Shown here one piece after another: positions 26,845 to 35,349 of a DNA stretch of 64,000 bases. A program made the position numbers and the translations under genes. Under the pieces are notes generated by a model. The model saw only the letters and a list, made by a program, of their open reading frames with translations. It made no database searches and was not told the origin of the DNA. Location of the stretch: assembly GCA_965243615.1 (NCBI GenBank), contig CBDEVO010000003.1, positions 1,922,001 through 1,986,000 on the forward strand, in the 5' to 3' direction. Origin of the DNA: JAJEEA01 sp965243615. Its GTDB lineage: Bacteria; Acidobacteriota; Vicinamibacteria; Vicinamibacterales; UBA8438. How positions within the stretch are numbered: the stretch's first letter is position 1; every line of letters starts with the position of its first letter.

Positions 26845-27128
26845 CGGCGACGCGACCCGCGTACCGCATCGATCTCCGCGTTGATGTCGTCCAGCGACAG
26901 GCGGTCCGTCCCACGGTCACGGGAGGCCTGCTGGATGCCCGCCACGGCGGCCTGGGCGCGGGCGCGCCGCACCGCGTGCAGCGATTCCTCCAGTTGCTCC
27001 TCCGACGTCGCGGAGAGCACCGCTATGGGTTTCCCGTTGGAGGTGACGACGAGGTCCTTCTCGTCGGCCAGGGTCTTCCAGACCGCCGCGGATTGACCGC
27101 GCAACTCGCGAACGCTGATGAAGCGCAT
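26841..27128 (-). CDS. Phd/YefM-type antitoxin
   Basis: 95 residues starting at ATG 27128 with a GGAGG-like site about 9 bases upstream. The N-terminus MRFISVRELRGQSAAVWKTL and the VVTSNGKPIAVL strand are the Phd/YefM DNA-binding dimer domain. The C-terminus is charged and helical, the part that wraps the toxin. Antitoxins of this kind repress their own operon; a GTACACTACCATACAAC stretch just upstream (complement of 27148-27164) is AT-rich for this genome and probably holds the promoter and operator. Confidence 0.87.
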   Translation of the reverse strand: MRFISVRELRGQSAAVWKTLADEKDLVVTSNGKPIAVLSATSEEQLEESLHAVRRARAQAAVAGIQQASRDRGTDRLSLDDINAEIDAVRGSRRR

Positions 27129-27153
27129 TCCTTCGCAAACCTCCCGAGGTTGT

Positions 27154-27687
27154 ATGGTAGTGTACTCGATCGTGACACGATTGATGCTCGCAAGGCCCGG
27201 ACCGACGGTGTGGGCGGTGGCTGTCGGCCTCGGCGCGGTGCTTGCGTTGACCGTCCCCGCCGCGGCCCAGCAGGACGTCGAGCGCGAGAACCTCACCGAC
27301 ATCCGCGACGTGAACGTCGTCGTCGCGGACCTCGCCGACGACGTCGAACGGGCCGGGCTCACGCGGCGCGAGCTGCTCGACGCGGTCGAGCGGCGCCTCG
27401 ACGAGTGCGGCGTCCCGCTGGGGAGCTCGCGGCAGGCGGCCGACCTGTACGTGAACATCACCACGCACCGCGGGTCCACCGGGCTCTACGCGTACTACGC
27501 CAGGGTGTCCGTGCAGCAGCTCGCCACCATCGAGGGCAACCAGCTTCGGGCCTACCTCGACACCTGGGACATGGCCAGCCTGGGCACCACCGGCGGCGCC
27601 AACCTGCCGAGGGTCGAAGAGGTCGTGCTGCAGATCGTGGACCTCTTCTGCGACGACTACTTCGACGTGAACGACCGGCGGCGCTGA
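27154..27687 (+). CDS. Secreted protein of unknown function (acidobacterial)
   Basis: 177 residues from ATG 27154; ATG 27118 and GTG 27172 are alternatives. The signal peptide ends LTVPAAAQQ. The mature part is NVVVADLADDVERAGLTRRELLDAVERRL and YVNITTHRG, with two Cys (DECGVPL and LFCDDYF). No recognised domain. It is divergent from the antitoxin, sharing the short AT-rich interval. Confidence 0.5.
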   Translation: MVVYSIVTRLMLARPGPTVWAVAVGLGAVLALTVPAAAQQDVERENLTDIRDVNVVVADLADDVERAGLTRRELLDAVERRLDECGVPLGSSRQAADLYVNITTHRGSTGLYAYYARVSVQQLATIEGNQLRAYLDTWDMASLGTTGGANLPRVEEVVLQIVDLFCDDYFDVNDRRR

Positions 27688-27705
27688 CGCCCGCGCTCCT
27701 GCTCC

Positions 27706-27810
27706 GTGCACGCGGAGCTGGGCGGCCGCATCGATGCGGTCAACGGGCGCTTGGACACCGTCAACGGCCGCATGGACACCCTTCTGCACGAGCTCGCCAA
27801 GCGGGGGTAG
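27706..27810 (+). pseudogene. Remnant of a coiled-coil protein (34 codons)
   Basis: From a GTG at 27706 the frame reads GGRIDAVNGRLDTVNGRMDT then LLHELAKRG and a stop. It has clean repeat periodicity (seven-residue V-N-G-R-x-D-x units) and a typical C-terminal end of small coiled-coil proteins, but no membrane helix upstream. Compare the intact protein at 12267-12599. The rest of the 398-bp gap (27688-28085) shows nothing recognisable. Confidence 0.4.
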
Positions 27811-28085
27811 ACCTCTCGGCCGTGTCCGGGGCCGTTCTTCGCCCCAAACACCTCCATTTCGGTTACTTCGACGCTCTGTCGCGTTCACCGGCAAGAACCG
27901 TCCGCGGCCGGCCGTGGGAATAAGGGGACGGGTCCGGCGGTCACTGTCAACAGCAACCGACGAGCTGCGGACAGGCCGTCGGGCCGGGTCGCCGCCGTGT
28001 CGGCGGGGCATGCCGCCCGGTTTCCATCCCGACCGCAACGACGGGTCCGGCGAGCGCGGCGACGCGGGCCGAGACCGGAACGGAG

Positions 28086-28709
28086 ATGACGATGAACGTG
28101 CTGAAGCTTCGCAAGACGAGGTGGGTGGTAGCGGCCGGCGTGCTGGTGACGGCCGGGACGCTGTTGGCGGCGGACGTGGCGTGGGGTCAGCCGGACGGCG
28201 GCCGGCGCGGGTGGATGGGCCGGCGCGGGCCGGGCGGACCCGTCGGGCCGGGCGGACCGCTCGGCCGGGGCGGCTTGCTCGGGGTCCCGCTGGGCCAGCT
28301 CGGCCTCAGCGACGAGCAGCGGGAGGCGGTGCGCGGCGTGCTGGAGGAGGGCCGCGAGGCGATGCGCGAGGCCGGGGAGCAGGTGCGGGAGTCGCGGCAG
28401 GCTCTGCGCGAGGCGGTGGGGACCGGCGGTGACCTCGACGAGGAAGCGATCGGGGCCGCGGCGGCCGCGCTGGGGTCGGCCCAGGGCGCGGTGGCGCTCG
28501 CCAGGGCGTCGGCGCGGACGCAGGTATGGGCGGTGCTGACGCCCGAGCAGCGCACCGCCGCCGACGTGCTGCGGGCGGCGCGGGAGCAGCGGATGGAGGC
28601 GCGGCGCGAGCGGATGGAGGCGCGGCGCGAGCGGATGGAGGAGCGCCGCGACGAGCGCCGCGGCCGCCGCGGCCGGGCGGAGGGGCGCCGGGGACGCGGG
28701 CGCGACTAG
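28086..28709 (+). CDS. Spy/CpxP-like periplasmic protein with Arg-rich tail
   Basis: 207 residues with an N-terminal export helix, then a Gly-rich stretch (GRRGPGGPVGPGGPLGRGG). Two LTxxQ-type motifs (GLSDEQREAVRGVLEEG and VLTPEQRTAADVL) define the Spy/CpxP fold, a small helical periplasmic chaperone or metal-stress sensor family. The C-terminal 40 residues are unusual: near-perfect RMEARRE repeats followed by RGRRGR, strongly basic. It could bind nucleic acid, polyphosphate or membrane lipids (inference). A strong terminator follows. Confidence 0.72.
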   Translation: MTMNVLKLRKTRWVVAAGVLVTAGTLLAADVAWGQPDGGRRGWMGRRGPGGPVGPGGPLGRGGLLGVPLGQLGLSDEQREAVRGVLEEGREAMREAGEQVRESRQALREAVGTGGDLDEEAIGAAAAALGSAQGAVALARASARTQVWAVLTPEQRTAADVLRAAREQRMEARRERMEARRERMEERRDERRGRRGRAEGRRGRGRD

Positions 28710-28742
28710 CCCGCAACCGACGCTCGCTGCCCTTCGGCCTCG

Positions 28743-28784
28743 AACGGCGCAGTCCCCTTCGGGGGCTGCGCCGTTGTCGTTTTC
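28743..28784 (+). terminator. Rho-independent terminator
   Basis: AACGGCGCAG + CCCC, loop TTCG, GGGG + CTGCGCCGTT form a near-perfect 14-bp stem with one unpaired T, then GTCGTTTT. It lies 34 bases after the Spy-like gene and in front of the convergent acetyl-CoA synthetase end. Confidence 0.85.
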
Positions 28785-28808
28785 CGGAGGCTCTCGCCGG
28801 CGCCGCGG

Positions 28809-30725
28809 TCACTGGTCCGAGCCGGCGAGGTCCGCCTTCATCTGCGTCCACGCCTGCCGGGCTTCCTCCACCGAGCCCTCGTCCTCGATGGTGGTGATGT
28901 CGCCGGGGTCGCGGTCGAGGATGACCGCCCTGAGCACCCGGCGCATGATCTTGCCGCTGCGCGTCTTCGGCAGCATCGACACGAAGTTCAGCTCGCCGAC
29001 CACCGCGATGGGCCCCAGCTCGCGCCGGATGGTCTCGATCAGCGCCCGGCGCAGCTCGTCCGACGGCTCCTCGCCCTGCTTGAGGAGGACGAAGGCCGAG
29101 ATGACCTCGCCGCGGGTCTCGTCGGGCCGCCCGACGACGCCGCACTCGGCCGCCGCTGGGTGCTTCAGGCACGCGCTTTCGACCTCGATGGTCCCGATGC
29201 GGTGGGCCGCGATCTTGATGATCTCGTCGGCCCGCCCCCCGAACCACAGGTAGCCGTCGTCGTCGACGTGGGCCGAGTCGCCGCTGAAGTACACCCCCGG
29301 AATCTTCTGCCAGTAGTCACGCCCGTAGCGCTCGGGCTCGCCCCAGAGCGAGGCGGTCAGCCCCGGGAACGGGCGCTTGAGCACCATGATGCCCTTCTCG
29401 CCCGGCTCGCACGGCTCGCCGTCGCCGCGCACGATGGCGGCGTCGATGCCCGGCAGGGGCAGCGTCGCCGACCCCGGCTTGATCGGGAGCATCGCCAGCC
29501 CGTAGGGGTTGCCGAAGACGGGGCCGCTCGTCTCGGTCTGCCACATGTGGTCGATGACGGGGATGCGCCCCCCGAGCACGGTGTTCTGCAGCCAGTCCCA
29601 CGCCGGCGGGTTGAGGACCTCGCCGGCCGAGAAGATGCGCTCGACCCGGGCGTGGTCGACGCCCTGGAGCGGCGTGTCGCCGTAGCGCATGAGGGCGCGG
29701 ATGGCGGTGGGCGACGTGAAGATGCCGGTGGCCCCGATCTCCTCCACCACCGCCCGCCACGTGCTGTCGGGCTCGGGGTAGTCGAGGGCGCCCTCGAACA
29801 CGACGGTGGTGCAGCCGACGAGGAGGGGGGCGTAGACCATGTAGCTGTGGCCGACGATCCATCCGATGTCCGAGGTCGCCCACCACACGTCGCCCGGCCG
29901 CAGGCCGAAGCACCAGCGGGCCATGCTCGCGATGTGCACCTGGTAGCCGCCGTGGGTGTGGACCGCCAGCTTGGGCCGTGCCGTGGTCCCCGACGTGGCG
30001 AGGATGAACGCGGGCTCGTTGGCCTCCATCGAGACATGGTCGCCGGACTGGCCCGCTGCCCCCGCGAGGAAGTCGTCCCACGACGTCTCGCGCGCGGGGT
30101 CGAGGGGCGGCGTCGGGTCGGCCCGCTGCAGCACCACCACCCGCTCGACCGGGTGCCCCGGCGCCCGCAGGGCGTCGTCGACGATCGGTTTCAGCGGCAC
30201 GTCCCTCCCCTTCCTGTACGTGATGTCGGCCGTGAACACGACGCGCGAGCCGCTGGCGCCGATGCGGTCGGCGAGGGCCTGGGCCCCGAACCCCGCGAAC
30301 ACCACCGAGTGGATGGCCCCGATGCGCGCGCAGGCCAGCATCAGGAACACCGCCTCGGGGCAGGTGGGCATGGAGAGGGTCACCCGGTCGCCCTTCCCGA
30401 TCCCGAGGGCGCGCAGCGCCGCCGCGACCCGGGTCACGTGGAACTGGAGCTGCGCGTAGGTGCAGACCATGCGCTCGCCGCGCTCGTTCAGGTACACCAG
30501 GGCCGCGCGCCCGCCCTCGCCCGCCGCGACGTGGTGGTCGACGGCGTTGTGGGCGAGGTTGGTCCGCGCGCCGACGAACCAGCGGAACGTCGGCGGGTCG
30601 GGGGCGTAGACCTGGTCCCAGGTGCGGAACCACGGCAGCCGCCGGGCCGCGCGTTCCCAGAAGCCCTCGGGGTCCCGGTGCCCGTCGTCGATCCAGCGCT
30701 GAACTATCGGGGGGATGATCTGCAT
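28809..30725 (-). CDS. Acetyl/propionyl-CoA synthetase-type acyl-CoA ligase
   Basis: 638 residues from ATG 30725, GGAGAG upstream. Adenylate-forming enzyme blocks: LATSGTTARPKLAVH (P-loop-like), WWATSDIGWIVGHSYMVY, MWQTETSGP, YFSGDSAHVDDDGYLWFGGRADEIIKIAAHRIGT and the C-terminal lysine motif LPKTRSGKIMRR. The TSDIGW and TETSG blocks fit acetyl/propionyl-CoA synthetases, which make acyl-CoA from acid, ATP and CoA. The catalytic lysine region is normally regulated by acetylation (family knowledge). The P-loop reads SGTTARPK instead of SGSTGKPK, a mild deviation. Confidence 0.85.
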   Translation of the reverse strand: MQIIPPIVQRWIDDGHRDPEGFWERAARRLPWFRTWDQVYAPDPPTFRWFVGARTNLAHNAVDHHVAAGEGGRAALVYLNERGERMVCTYAQLQFHVTRVAAALRALGIGKGDRVTLSMPTCPEAVFLMLACARIGAIHSVVFAGFGAQALADRIGASGSRVVFTADITYRKGRDVPLKPIVDDALRAPGHPVERVVVLQRADPTPPLDPARETSWDDFLAGAAGQSGDHVSMEANEPAFILATSGTTARPKLAVHTHGGYQVHIASMARWCFGLRPGDVWWATSDIGWIVGHSYMVYAPLLVGCTTVVFEGALDYPEPDSTWRAVVEEIGATGIFTSPTAIRALMRYGDTPLQGVDHARVERIFSAGEVLNPPAWDWLQNTVLGGRIPVIDHMWQTETSGPVFGNPYGLAMLPIKPGSATLPLPGIDAAIVRGDGEPCEPGEKGIMVLKRPFPGLTASLWGEPERYGRDYWQKIPGVYFSGDSAHVDDDGYLWFGGRADEIIKIAAHRIGTIEVESACLKHPAAAECGVVGRPDETRGEVISAFVLLKQGEEPSDELRRALIETIRRELGPIAVVGELNFVSMLPKTRSGKIMRRVLRAVILDRDPGDITTIEDEGSVEEARQAWTQMKADLAGSDQ

Positions 30726-31202
30726 GATGTCGTTTCTCTCCGGTTGGCGGCCCGCGGCGGACGGCCCACCCCATTGGACGCGCGATGCATCGTGCATGCG
30801 CCCGGCAAGCGTCGCCTCGGGCTCCGGCCACTCGACCACGCCTGCCGGGATTCTACGCCGCGACCGGCGCAGAGTCCCGCCGGGCGCCTGCCGCCCCGGA
30901 ACGGCCCGGATTCCTGTTGAGGGTTGGCCGGGCGCCAGTGGAGCCGCAGGCGACGATGGGCGGGACAGGACGACGGGCCCCGAGGATGCTCACCATCACC
31001 AGACCGCCGAGGGCAGCGTGCCCGGGGCGAGCATGTCGAGCACCGGCGTTGCTCGTCGGTTTGCGCATGCCCGATGTGCGCCCTCGCCGAGCTCGGTCGG
31101 GCAGGTGCCTCGGCGTCTGTCGGCGCCTTGCGGGCGCGGGCGGGCGCATCGCCGCTCGAAGGCGGCGGGGACCTCCATCACGGGCTGCTAGACTCGTCCG
31201 AC
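30726..31202. other. 477-bp intergenic region with one dispersed repeat copy
   Basis: Divergent promoter region of the acyl-CoA ligase and the NrtR-type regulator. Bases 30920-30964 match 63698-63743 at about 90% (the shared part ends GGCGACGATGGGCGGG), the only repeat seen. A TAGACT element at about 31189-31194 sits just before the regulator start. No small gene is convincing here. Confidence 0.45.
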
Positions 31203-32222
31203 ATGCCGCGTCGCGTCACGGTCGGGCTGCACGCCACCATCGTCGCCGTCACCGCGGCCGAGCCCCGGGTGCTGACGGTGTCGGGCGGCGGGGACGGCGG
31301 CGCGCCCGCCCTGCCCTTCGGTCCCCTCGACCCCGACCGCCACCGCACCCTCGAGCTCGGCCTGCGCGCCTGGGTCCGCGAGCAGACCGGCATGGGCCTC
31401 GCTCACGTCGAACAACTGTACACGTTCGGCGACCGGGACCGCGCGGGGGCGGGGAACGGCGAGGCCCGGGTGATCGCGGTCGCCTACCTCGCCCTCGTGC
31501 GCGAGCGTCAGCTCGCGGCCGGGCACCCCGCCGCGTGGGAGGCCGTCTACCGCTTCCTGCCGTGGGAGGACCGCCGGGGCGGCGCGCCGGCCCTGCTGCG
31601 AGAGGGCATCCGGCCCGCCCTCGACGCCTGGATCGAGGCGGCCCCGGCCGCCGACGACCGGCGCGAGCGCCGCGGCCGCGCCGACATCACCTTCGGAACG
31701 GGGGCCGCGCCGTGGGACGCCGAGCGGGTGCTGGAACGGTACGAGCTGCTCTACGAGGCGGGGCTCGTCGCCGAGGCGCGGCGCGACCTCGGGCCGGGGA
31801 ACGCGGGCGTGGGCCGACGGGATCGGCCCGACCCGACCGGCCTCGGCCCGGCCGGGGGCGCGGCGCCCGGTCCGGCGGAGTTCGGGGCGCCCCTGGCCCT
31901 CGACCACCGGCGCATCCTCGCCACCGCCCTCGGGCGGTTGCGCGGCAAGCTCAAGTACCGGCCCCTGGTGTTCGAGCTGCTGCCCGAGGCCTTCACGCTG
32001 CTCCAGCTCCAGCGGACGGTCGAGACCCTCGCCGGCGTCCGCCTCCACAAGCAGAACTTCCGCCGCCTCGTCGAGCGCGGCGCCCTGGTCGAGGGGACCG
32101 GCCGCGTCGAGCCCGCCACCGGCGGCCGGCCCGCCGAGCTGTTCCGGTTCCGCCGCGAGGTGCAGCACGAGCGCCCCGCGCCCGGGGTGGGGCTTCCGGG
32201 CCTATCGGCGTCGACCCCGTAA
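31203..32222 (+). CDS. NrtR-type NUDIX transcriptional regulator of NAD synthesis
   Basis: 339 residues. The N-terminal part has a degenerate NUDIX fold (LELGLRAWVREQTGMGLAHVEQLYTFGDRDR, then RVIAVAYLALV), in which the EQLYTFG-D-DR block is characteristic of NrtR. After a variable Gly/Pro-rich insert (about residues 195-225), the C-terminal winged helix reads FELLPEAFTLLQLQRTVETLAG and KQNFRRLVERG. NrtR binds ADP-ribose or related NAD derivatives and represses NAD genes. Here it lies directly upstream of nadA, with two palindromes between them, which strongly supports the call. Confidence 0.85.
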   Translation: MPRRVTVGLHATIVAVTAAEPRVLTVSGGGDGGAPALPFGPLDPDRHRTLELGLRAWVREQTGMGLAHVEQLYTFGDRDRAGAGNGEARVIAVAYLALVRERQLAAGHPAAWEAVYRFLPWEDRRGGAPALLREGIRPALDAWIEAAPAADDRRERRGRADITFGTGAAPWDAERVLERYELLYEAGLVAEARRDLGPGNAGVGRRDRPDPTGLGPAGGAAPGPAEFGAPLALDHRRILATALGRLRGKLKYRPLVFELLPEAFTLLQLQRTVETLAGVRLHKQNFRRLVERGALVEGTGRVEPATGGRPAELFRFRREVQHERPAPGVGLPGLSASTP

Positions 32223-32248
32223 CCCCGCCGTTGGAGGTTGACAGCTCG

Positions 32249-32269
32249 TTATGCTCAGGACTAGAATAA
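32249..32269 (+). promoter_or_regulatory. Candidate NrtR operator 1 (21-bp imperfect palindrome)
   Basis: Layout 9-3-9: TTATGCTCA, spacer GGA, CTAGAATAA. The right arm matches the reverse complement of the left at six of nine positions. It lies between the regulator stop and nadA and has the same arm sequence as operator 2. Confidence 0.6.
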
Positions 32270-32276
32270 CAGTTCT

Positions 32277-32297
32277 TAATTCTCATTGTGAGCATAA
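32277..32297 (+). promoter_or_regulatory. Candidate NrtR operator 2, overlapping the nadA start
   Basis: Layout 9-3-9: TAATTCTCA, spacer TTG, TGAGCATAA. The last base is the A of the nadA ATG at 32297, so a bound repressor would cover the start region. Start-to-start distance to operator 1 is 28 bp, close to three helical turns. NrtR sites in other bacteria are about 21-bp palindromes (family knowledge). Confidence 0.65.
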
Positions 32298-33346
32298 TGG
32301 ACAGCGACCTCCAGCAGGCGATTCCCGAGCCCGAGCCGCCCCGGCTCGATTACACGCCGGCGGTGGCGGCCCGCACCGCGGACCTCTACGAGCGCGTGCG
32401 GACCGTGATTCCCGCCATCGAGTGGCCGGTCCACGCCCCCTACGTCGATGCCATCCGGCGCCTGAAGGCGCAACGCGGGGCGGTGGTGCTGGCCCACAAC
32501 TACCAGACGCCGGAGATCTTCCACGGCGTCGCCGACTTCTGCGGCGACTCCCTCGCCTTGGCGCAGCAGGCGGCGGAGACGGACGCGGAGGTCATCGTCG
32601 TGTGCGGCGTCCACTTCATGGCCGAGACCGCCAAGATCCTCAGCCCCGACCGGACGGTGCTCATTCCCGACCTCGAGGCGGGCTGCTCGCTGGCGTCGTC
32701 GATCACCGCGGCCGACGTCGCCCTGCTGCGCGAGCGCCACCCCGGCGCCCCGGTGGTGACCTACGTCAACACGTCGGCCGAGGTGAAGGCGGCGTCGGAC
32801 ATCTGCTGCACCTCGTCGAACGCGGTCGAGGTGGTGGAGTCGCTGGGGGCCGAGCGGGTCATCTTCCTGCCCGACGAGTACCTCGGACGCTACGTCGCGG
32901 GGCGGACCGGGGTCGAGATCGTCCTCTGGCAGGGCCACTGCGAGGTGCACGAGCGCTTCCGGGCCGAGGACCTGCGCGACTACCGGGCGAGCTACCCCGG
33001 CGTGCAGATCTACGCCCACCCGGAGTGCCCACCCGACGTGCTCGCCGAGGCCGACTACGTGGGCTCGACGGCGGGCCTGCTGCGCCACGTCGACGCGGTG
33101 CGCCCCGAGCGGGTGGTGCTCGTGACCGAGTGCTCGATGAGCGACAACGTGGCGGTCGCCCACCCCGAGGTGGAGTTCATCCGGCCCTGCAACCTGTGCC
33201 CGCACATGAAGCGGATCACCCTGCCGAAGATCCTCTCGACGCTCGAGCGGATGGAGCACGAGGTCACGGTCGACCCCGCCGTCGCCGCCGGCGCCCGCCG
33301 CGCCGTCGAGCGCATGCTCCAGGTCGGCCGCGGGGCGGGGGGATGA
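32297..33346 (+). CDS. nadA: Quinolinate synthase
   Basis: 349 residues from ATG 32297; a GTG at 32288 is in frame. Catalytic His is in VVLAHNYQTPEI. Cluster ligands for the [4Fe-4S] centre are in VVCGVHFMAE, DICCTSSNAVE (Cys170/171) and VTECSMSDN. Also present are YVNTSAEVKA and the phosphate/acid-binding IFLPDEYLG. NadA condenses iminoaspartate with DHAP to quinolinate, the first committed step of de novo NAD synthesis with NadB. nadB is not in the window. nadC follows 193 bases downstream. Expected to be repressed by the adjacent NrtR. Confidence 0.93.
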   Translation: MDSDLQQAIPEPEPPRLDYTPAVAARTADLYERVRTVIPAIEWPVHAPYVDAIRRLKAQRGAVVLAHNYQTPEIFHGVADFCGDSLALAQQAAETDAEVIVVCGVHFMAETAKILSPDRTVLIPDLEAGCSLASSITAADVALLRERHPGAPVVTYVNTSAEVKAASDICCTSSNAVEVVESLGAERVIFLPDEYLGRYVAGRTGVEIVLWQGHCEVHERFRAEDLRDYRASYPGVQIYAHPECPPDVLAEADYVGSTAGLLRHVDAVRPERVVLVTECSMSDNVAVAHPEVEFIRPCNLCPHMKRITLPKILSTLERMEHEVTVDPAVAAGARRAVERMLQVGRGAGG

Positions 33347-33539
33347 GGCACGGCGCGCCGGCGGGGGCCCGCGCGCGAGAGCTCCGCGGATGGCGGGTGG
33401 GAAGGTCGGGCGCGGCGCGGAGGGGGGCGGGGATCGTTTTCGGCGCAGGGCCCGGCCGCGTGGCAACGTGCGGAACGCCGGTGGGATGGTTGGCCCGTAA
33501 ACGAAGCCGCGGGGCGACGATGCCCGGGGCCGCGCGCCG

Positions 33540-34415
33540 ATGACGCCGGGAGCTCCGTCGCCCCGCGTCGCCCCGTTGCTTCCCCTGCACTACGAGGCGC
33601 TCGTACGTCGCGAGCTCGCCACGGACCTGGGGTCGGCCGGCGACATCACCGCCGACGCCATCGTGCCCTCGCATCGCCGCGCGAGCGCGCGGGTCGCGGT
33701 GCGGCGGGCCGGGCGCGTCTGCGGGCTGCGTTGCGCCCTGTTCGCGTTCGAGGCGCTCGGTCACGCGCGGCACGCCGTCGACCACGACGACGGCACGGAC
33801 GTGCCGGCGGGCGCGGTGCTGGCGACGGTCGAGGGTCCCGCCCGCGTTCTCCTGTCGGCCGAGCGCACTGCCCTGAACCTGCTCGCCCACCTGTCGGGCA
33901 TCGCCACCGCCACCCGCGACGTCGTCGAGGAGGCCGCGCGCGGCGGCCCCGCCCGCGTCGTCTGCACCCGCAAGACCAGCCCCGGCCTCCGCGCCCTCGA
34001 GAAGTATGCGGTGCGGGTGGGCGGCGCCGCCAACCACCGCTTCGGCCTCCACGACGCGGTGCTCGTCAAGGACAACCACCGGCTGCTCGCGGGCGGGGTC
34101 GGCCCCGCCGTGGCGCGGGCGCGCGCCGCCGCCGGCCATCTGGTGCGCATCGAGGTGGAGGTAGACGACCTGGCGCAGCTCGAGGAGGCCCTCGCCTCGG
34201 GGGCCGACGCGGTGCTCCTCGACAACTTCTCGATCGCGGACCTGAAGAAGGCGGCGGCGATGGCCCGGGGCCGGGCCGTGACCGAGGCGTCGGGCGGCAT
34301 CACCCCCGAAACCGTCGCCGAGGTTGCCGCCACCGGCGTCGACCTGATCTCGATCGGCTGGATCACCCACAGCGCACCGGCCCTCGACGTTGGGCTCGAC
34401 TTCGCCGCGCCGTGA
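33540..34415 (+). CDS. nadC: Nicotinate-nucleotide pyrophosphorylase (quinolinate phosphoribosyltransferase)
   Basis: 291 residues from ATG 33540. Signature blocks: DLGSAGDITADAIVP, RTALNLLAHLSGIATATR, CTRKTSPGLRALEKYAV, GGAANHRFGLHDAVLVKDNH and EASGGITPETVAEVAATGVDLISIGWITHS. The enzyme joins quinolinate and PRPP to nicotinate mononucleotide with release of CO2. Residues for both substrates (Arg and His of RKT and NHR) are present. Same strand as nadA; likely one NAD operon. Confidence 0.94.
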   Translation: MTPGAPSPRVAPLLPLHYEALVRRELATDLGSAGDITADAIVPSHRRASARVAVRRAGRVCGLRCALFAFEALGHARHAVDHDDGTDVPAGAVLATVEGPARVLLSAERTALNLLAHLSGIATATRDVVEEAARGGPARVVCTRKTSPGLRALEKYAVRVGGAANHRFGLHDAVLVKDNHRLLAGGVGPAVARARAAAGHLVRIEVEVDDLAQLEEALASGADAVLLDNFSIADLKKAAAMARGRAVTEASGGITPETVAEVAATGVDLISIGWITHSAPALDVGLDFAAP

Positions 34416-34562
34416 TCGGACCCGTCTCCCCGACCGTCCCCGGCTGGCCACGGGTTGCGCCGGCTCGGCGTCTGGCCGGCCGATCGTCGGCCGCGTGTCC
34501 TGATCGCCGCCCGACCAATCACCCGGCCCGCGGCTTCGCACCGTTGTCCGCGGCGCGGACTC

Positions 34563-35201
34563 CTACCGCCGCTGCTGCCGGCGCAGATGCGCGCGGCCGG
34601 CGGCGAGAAGCAAAACGAGCAGGAGCACCGCGAACTGCGGAGCGAGGATGGGGACGGCGGTCGCGGGATAGAAGCCGGAAGCGATGATGAGCTTCTGGCC
34701 CGCGACCGTCAGCACCTCGCTCCAGCCCACCTTGAGCGAGCCCTCGTCCTCGTCGCCGATCACGTCGGGGTTGTCGAAGTAGTACTCGACGAAGTCGGTA
34801 CCCGCCTTCGCGATGAGCTCCTGGACGTAGAGAACGCCTTGCTTGTCCTCCCTGTCCCACAGGTTCCGGCCTTCGAGCGCCGGATGGGCGGCGCTGAAGA
34901 CGTTGGTGCCGCGGGCGGGGCCTTCGGCCACGAGCGCGAACAGGTAGATGGGGCCCTGGTGCCATTCGCCCATTGGCCTGAACTCGCCGTCGAGGAGCAG
35001 GTACGCCTCGTTTTCCGTCGTCGCGTCGGCGACCAACGCCTCGGCGCGTGCGTGAGTCCGCTCGACGAACGCTCGCAGGCTCGGCCGGTCGACGACGTCG
35101 CCGGCCGTCACCTGGGCGAAAGCGGGCGGGGCAGCGCCCGCGAGGAGGACCGCCGTCAGGACGCAGGAGATCGGGAGACCGGGTGTTCGCGGCATGGTCA
35201 T
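34563..35201 (-). CDS. Cache-domain protein with C-terminal transmembrane segment
   Basis: 212 residues with a signal peptide ending PAFAQ. The central part has the single-Cache pattern: WHQGPIYLFALVAEG, a conserved HPALEGRNLWDREDKQGVLYVQELI, and a late LKVGWSEVLTVAGQKLIIASGFYPA. One strong hydrophobic helix ends the protein (LAPQFAVLLLVLLLAAG), followed by a basic tail. Cache domains sense small extracellular ligands. Here there is no kinase or methyl-accepting output, so it may act with a partner or as a binding protein. Confidence 0.72.
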   Translation of the reverse strand: MTMPRTPGLPISCVLTAVLLAGAAPPAFAQVTAGDVVDRPSLRAFVERTHARAEALVADATTENEAYLLLDGEFRPMGEWHQGPIYLFALVAEGPARGTNVFSAAHPALEGRNLWDREDKQGVLYVQELIAKAGTDFVEYYFDNPDVIGDEDEGSLKVGWSEVLTVAGQKLIIASGFYPATAVPILAPQFAVLLLVLLLAAGRAHLRRQQRR

Positions 35202-35349
35202 GGCGGCGAATCAGTAGCATGTGCGGGTCGGCCCGCGCAATGCCCTTGGCAGTCGAGGTGAGGGCCCGTGAGACGCTCGCGCCGGGTGCTCGGGGCGCAA
35301 GCGGCCGCCAACGTTGGTCTCGGGGCAGGGGCCGGTTCGGTGCTTCTCG

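Noticed and set aside
26371..27128. PIN/Phd pair as part of the decayed defence cluster
   Set aside because: It is intact, 9 kb away, and of different type; a separate stand-alone toxin-antitoxin pair is the simpler reading.
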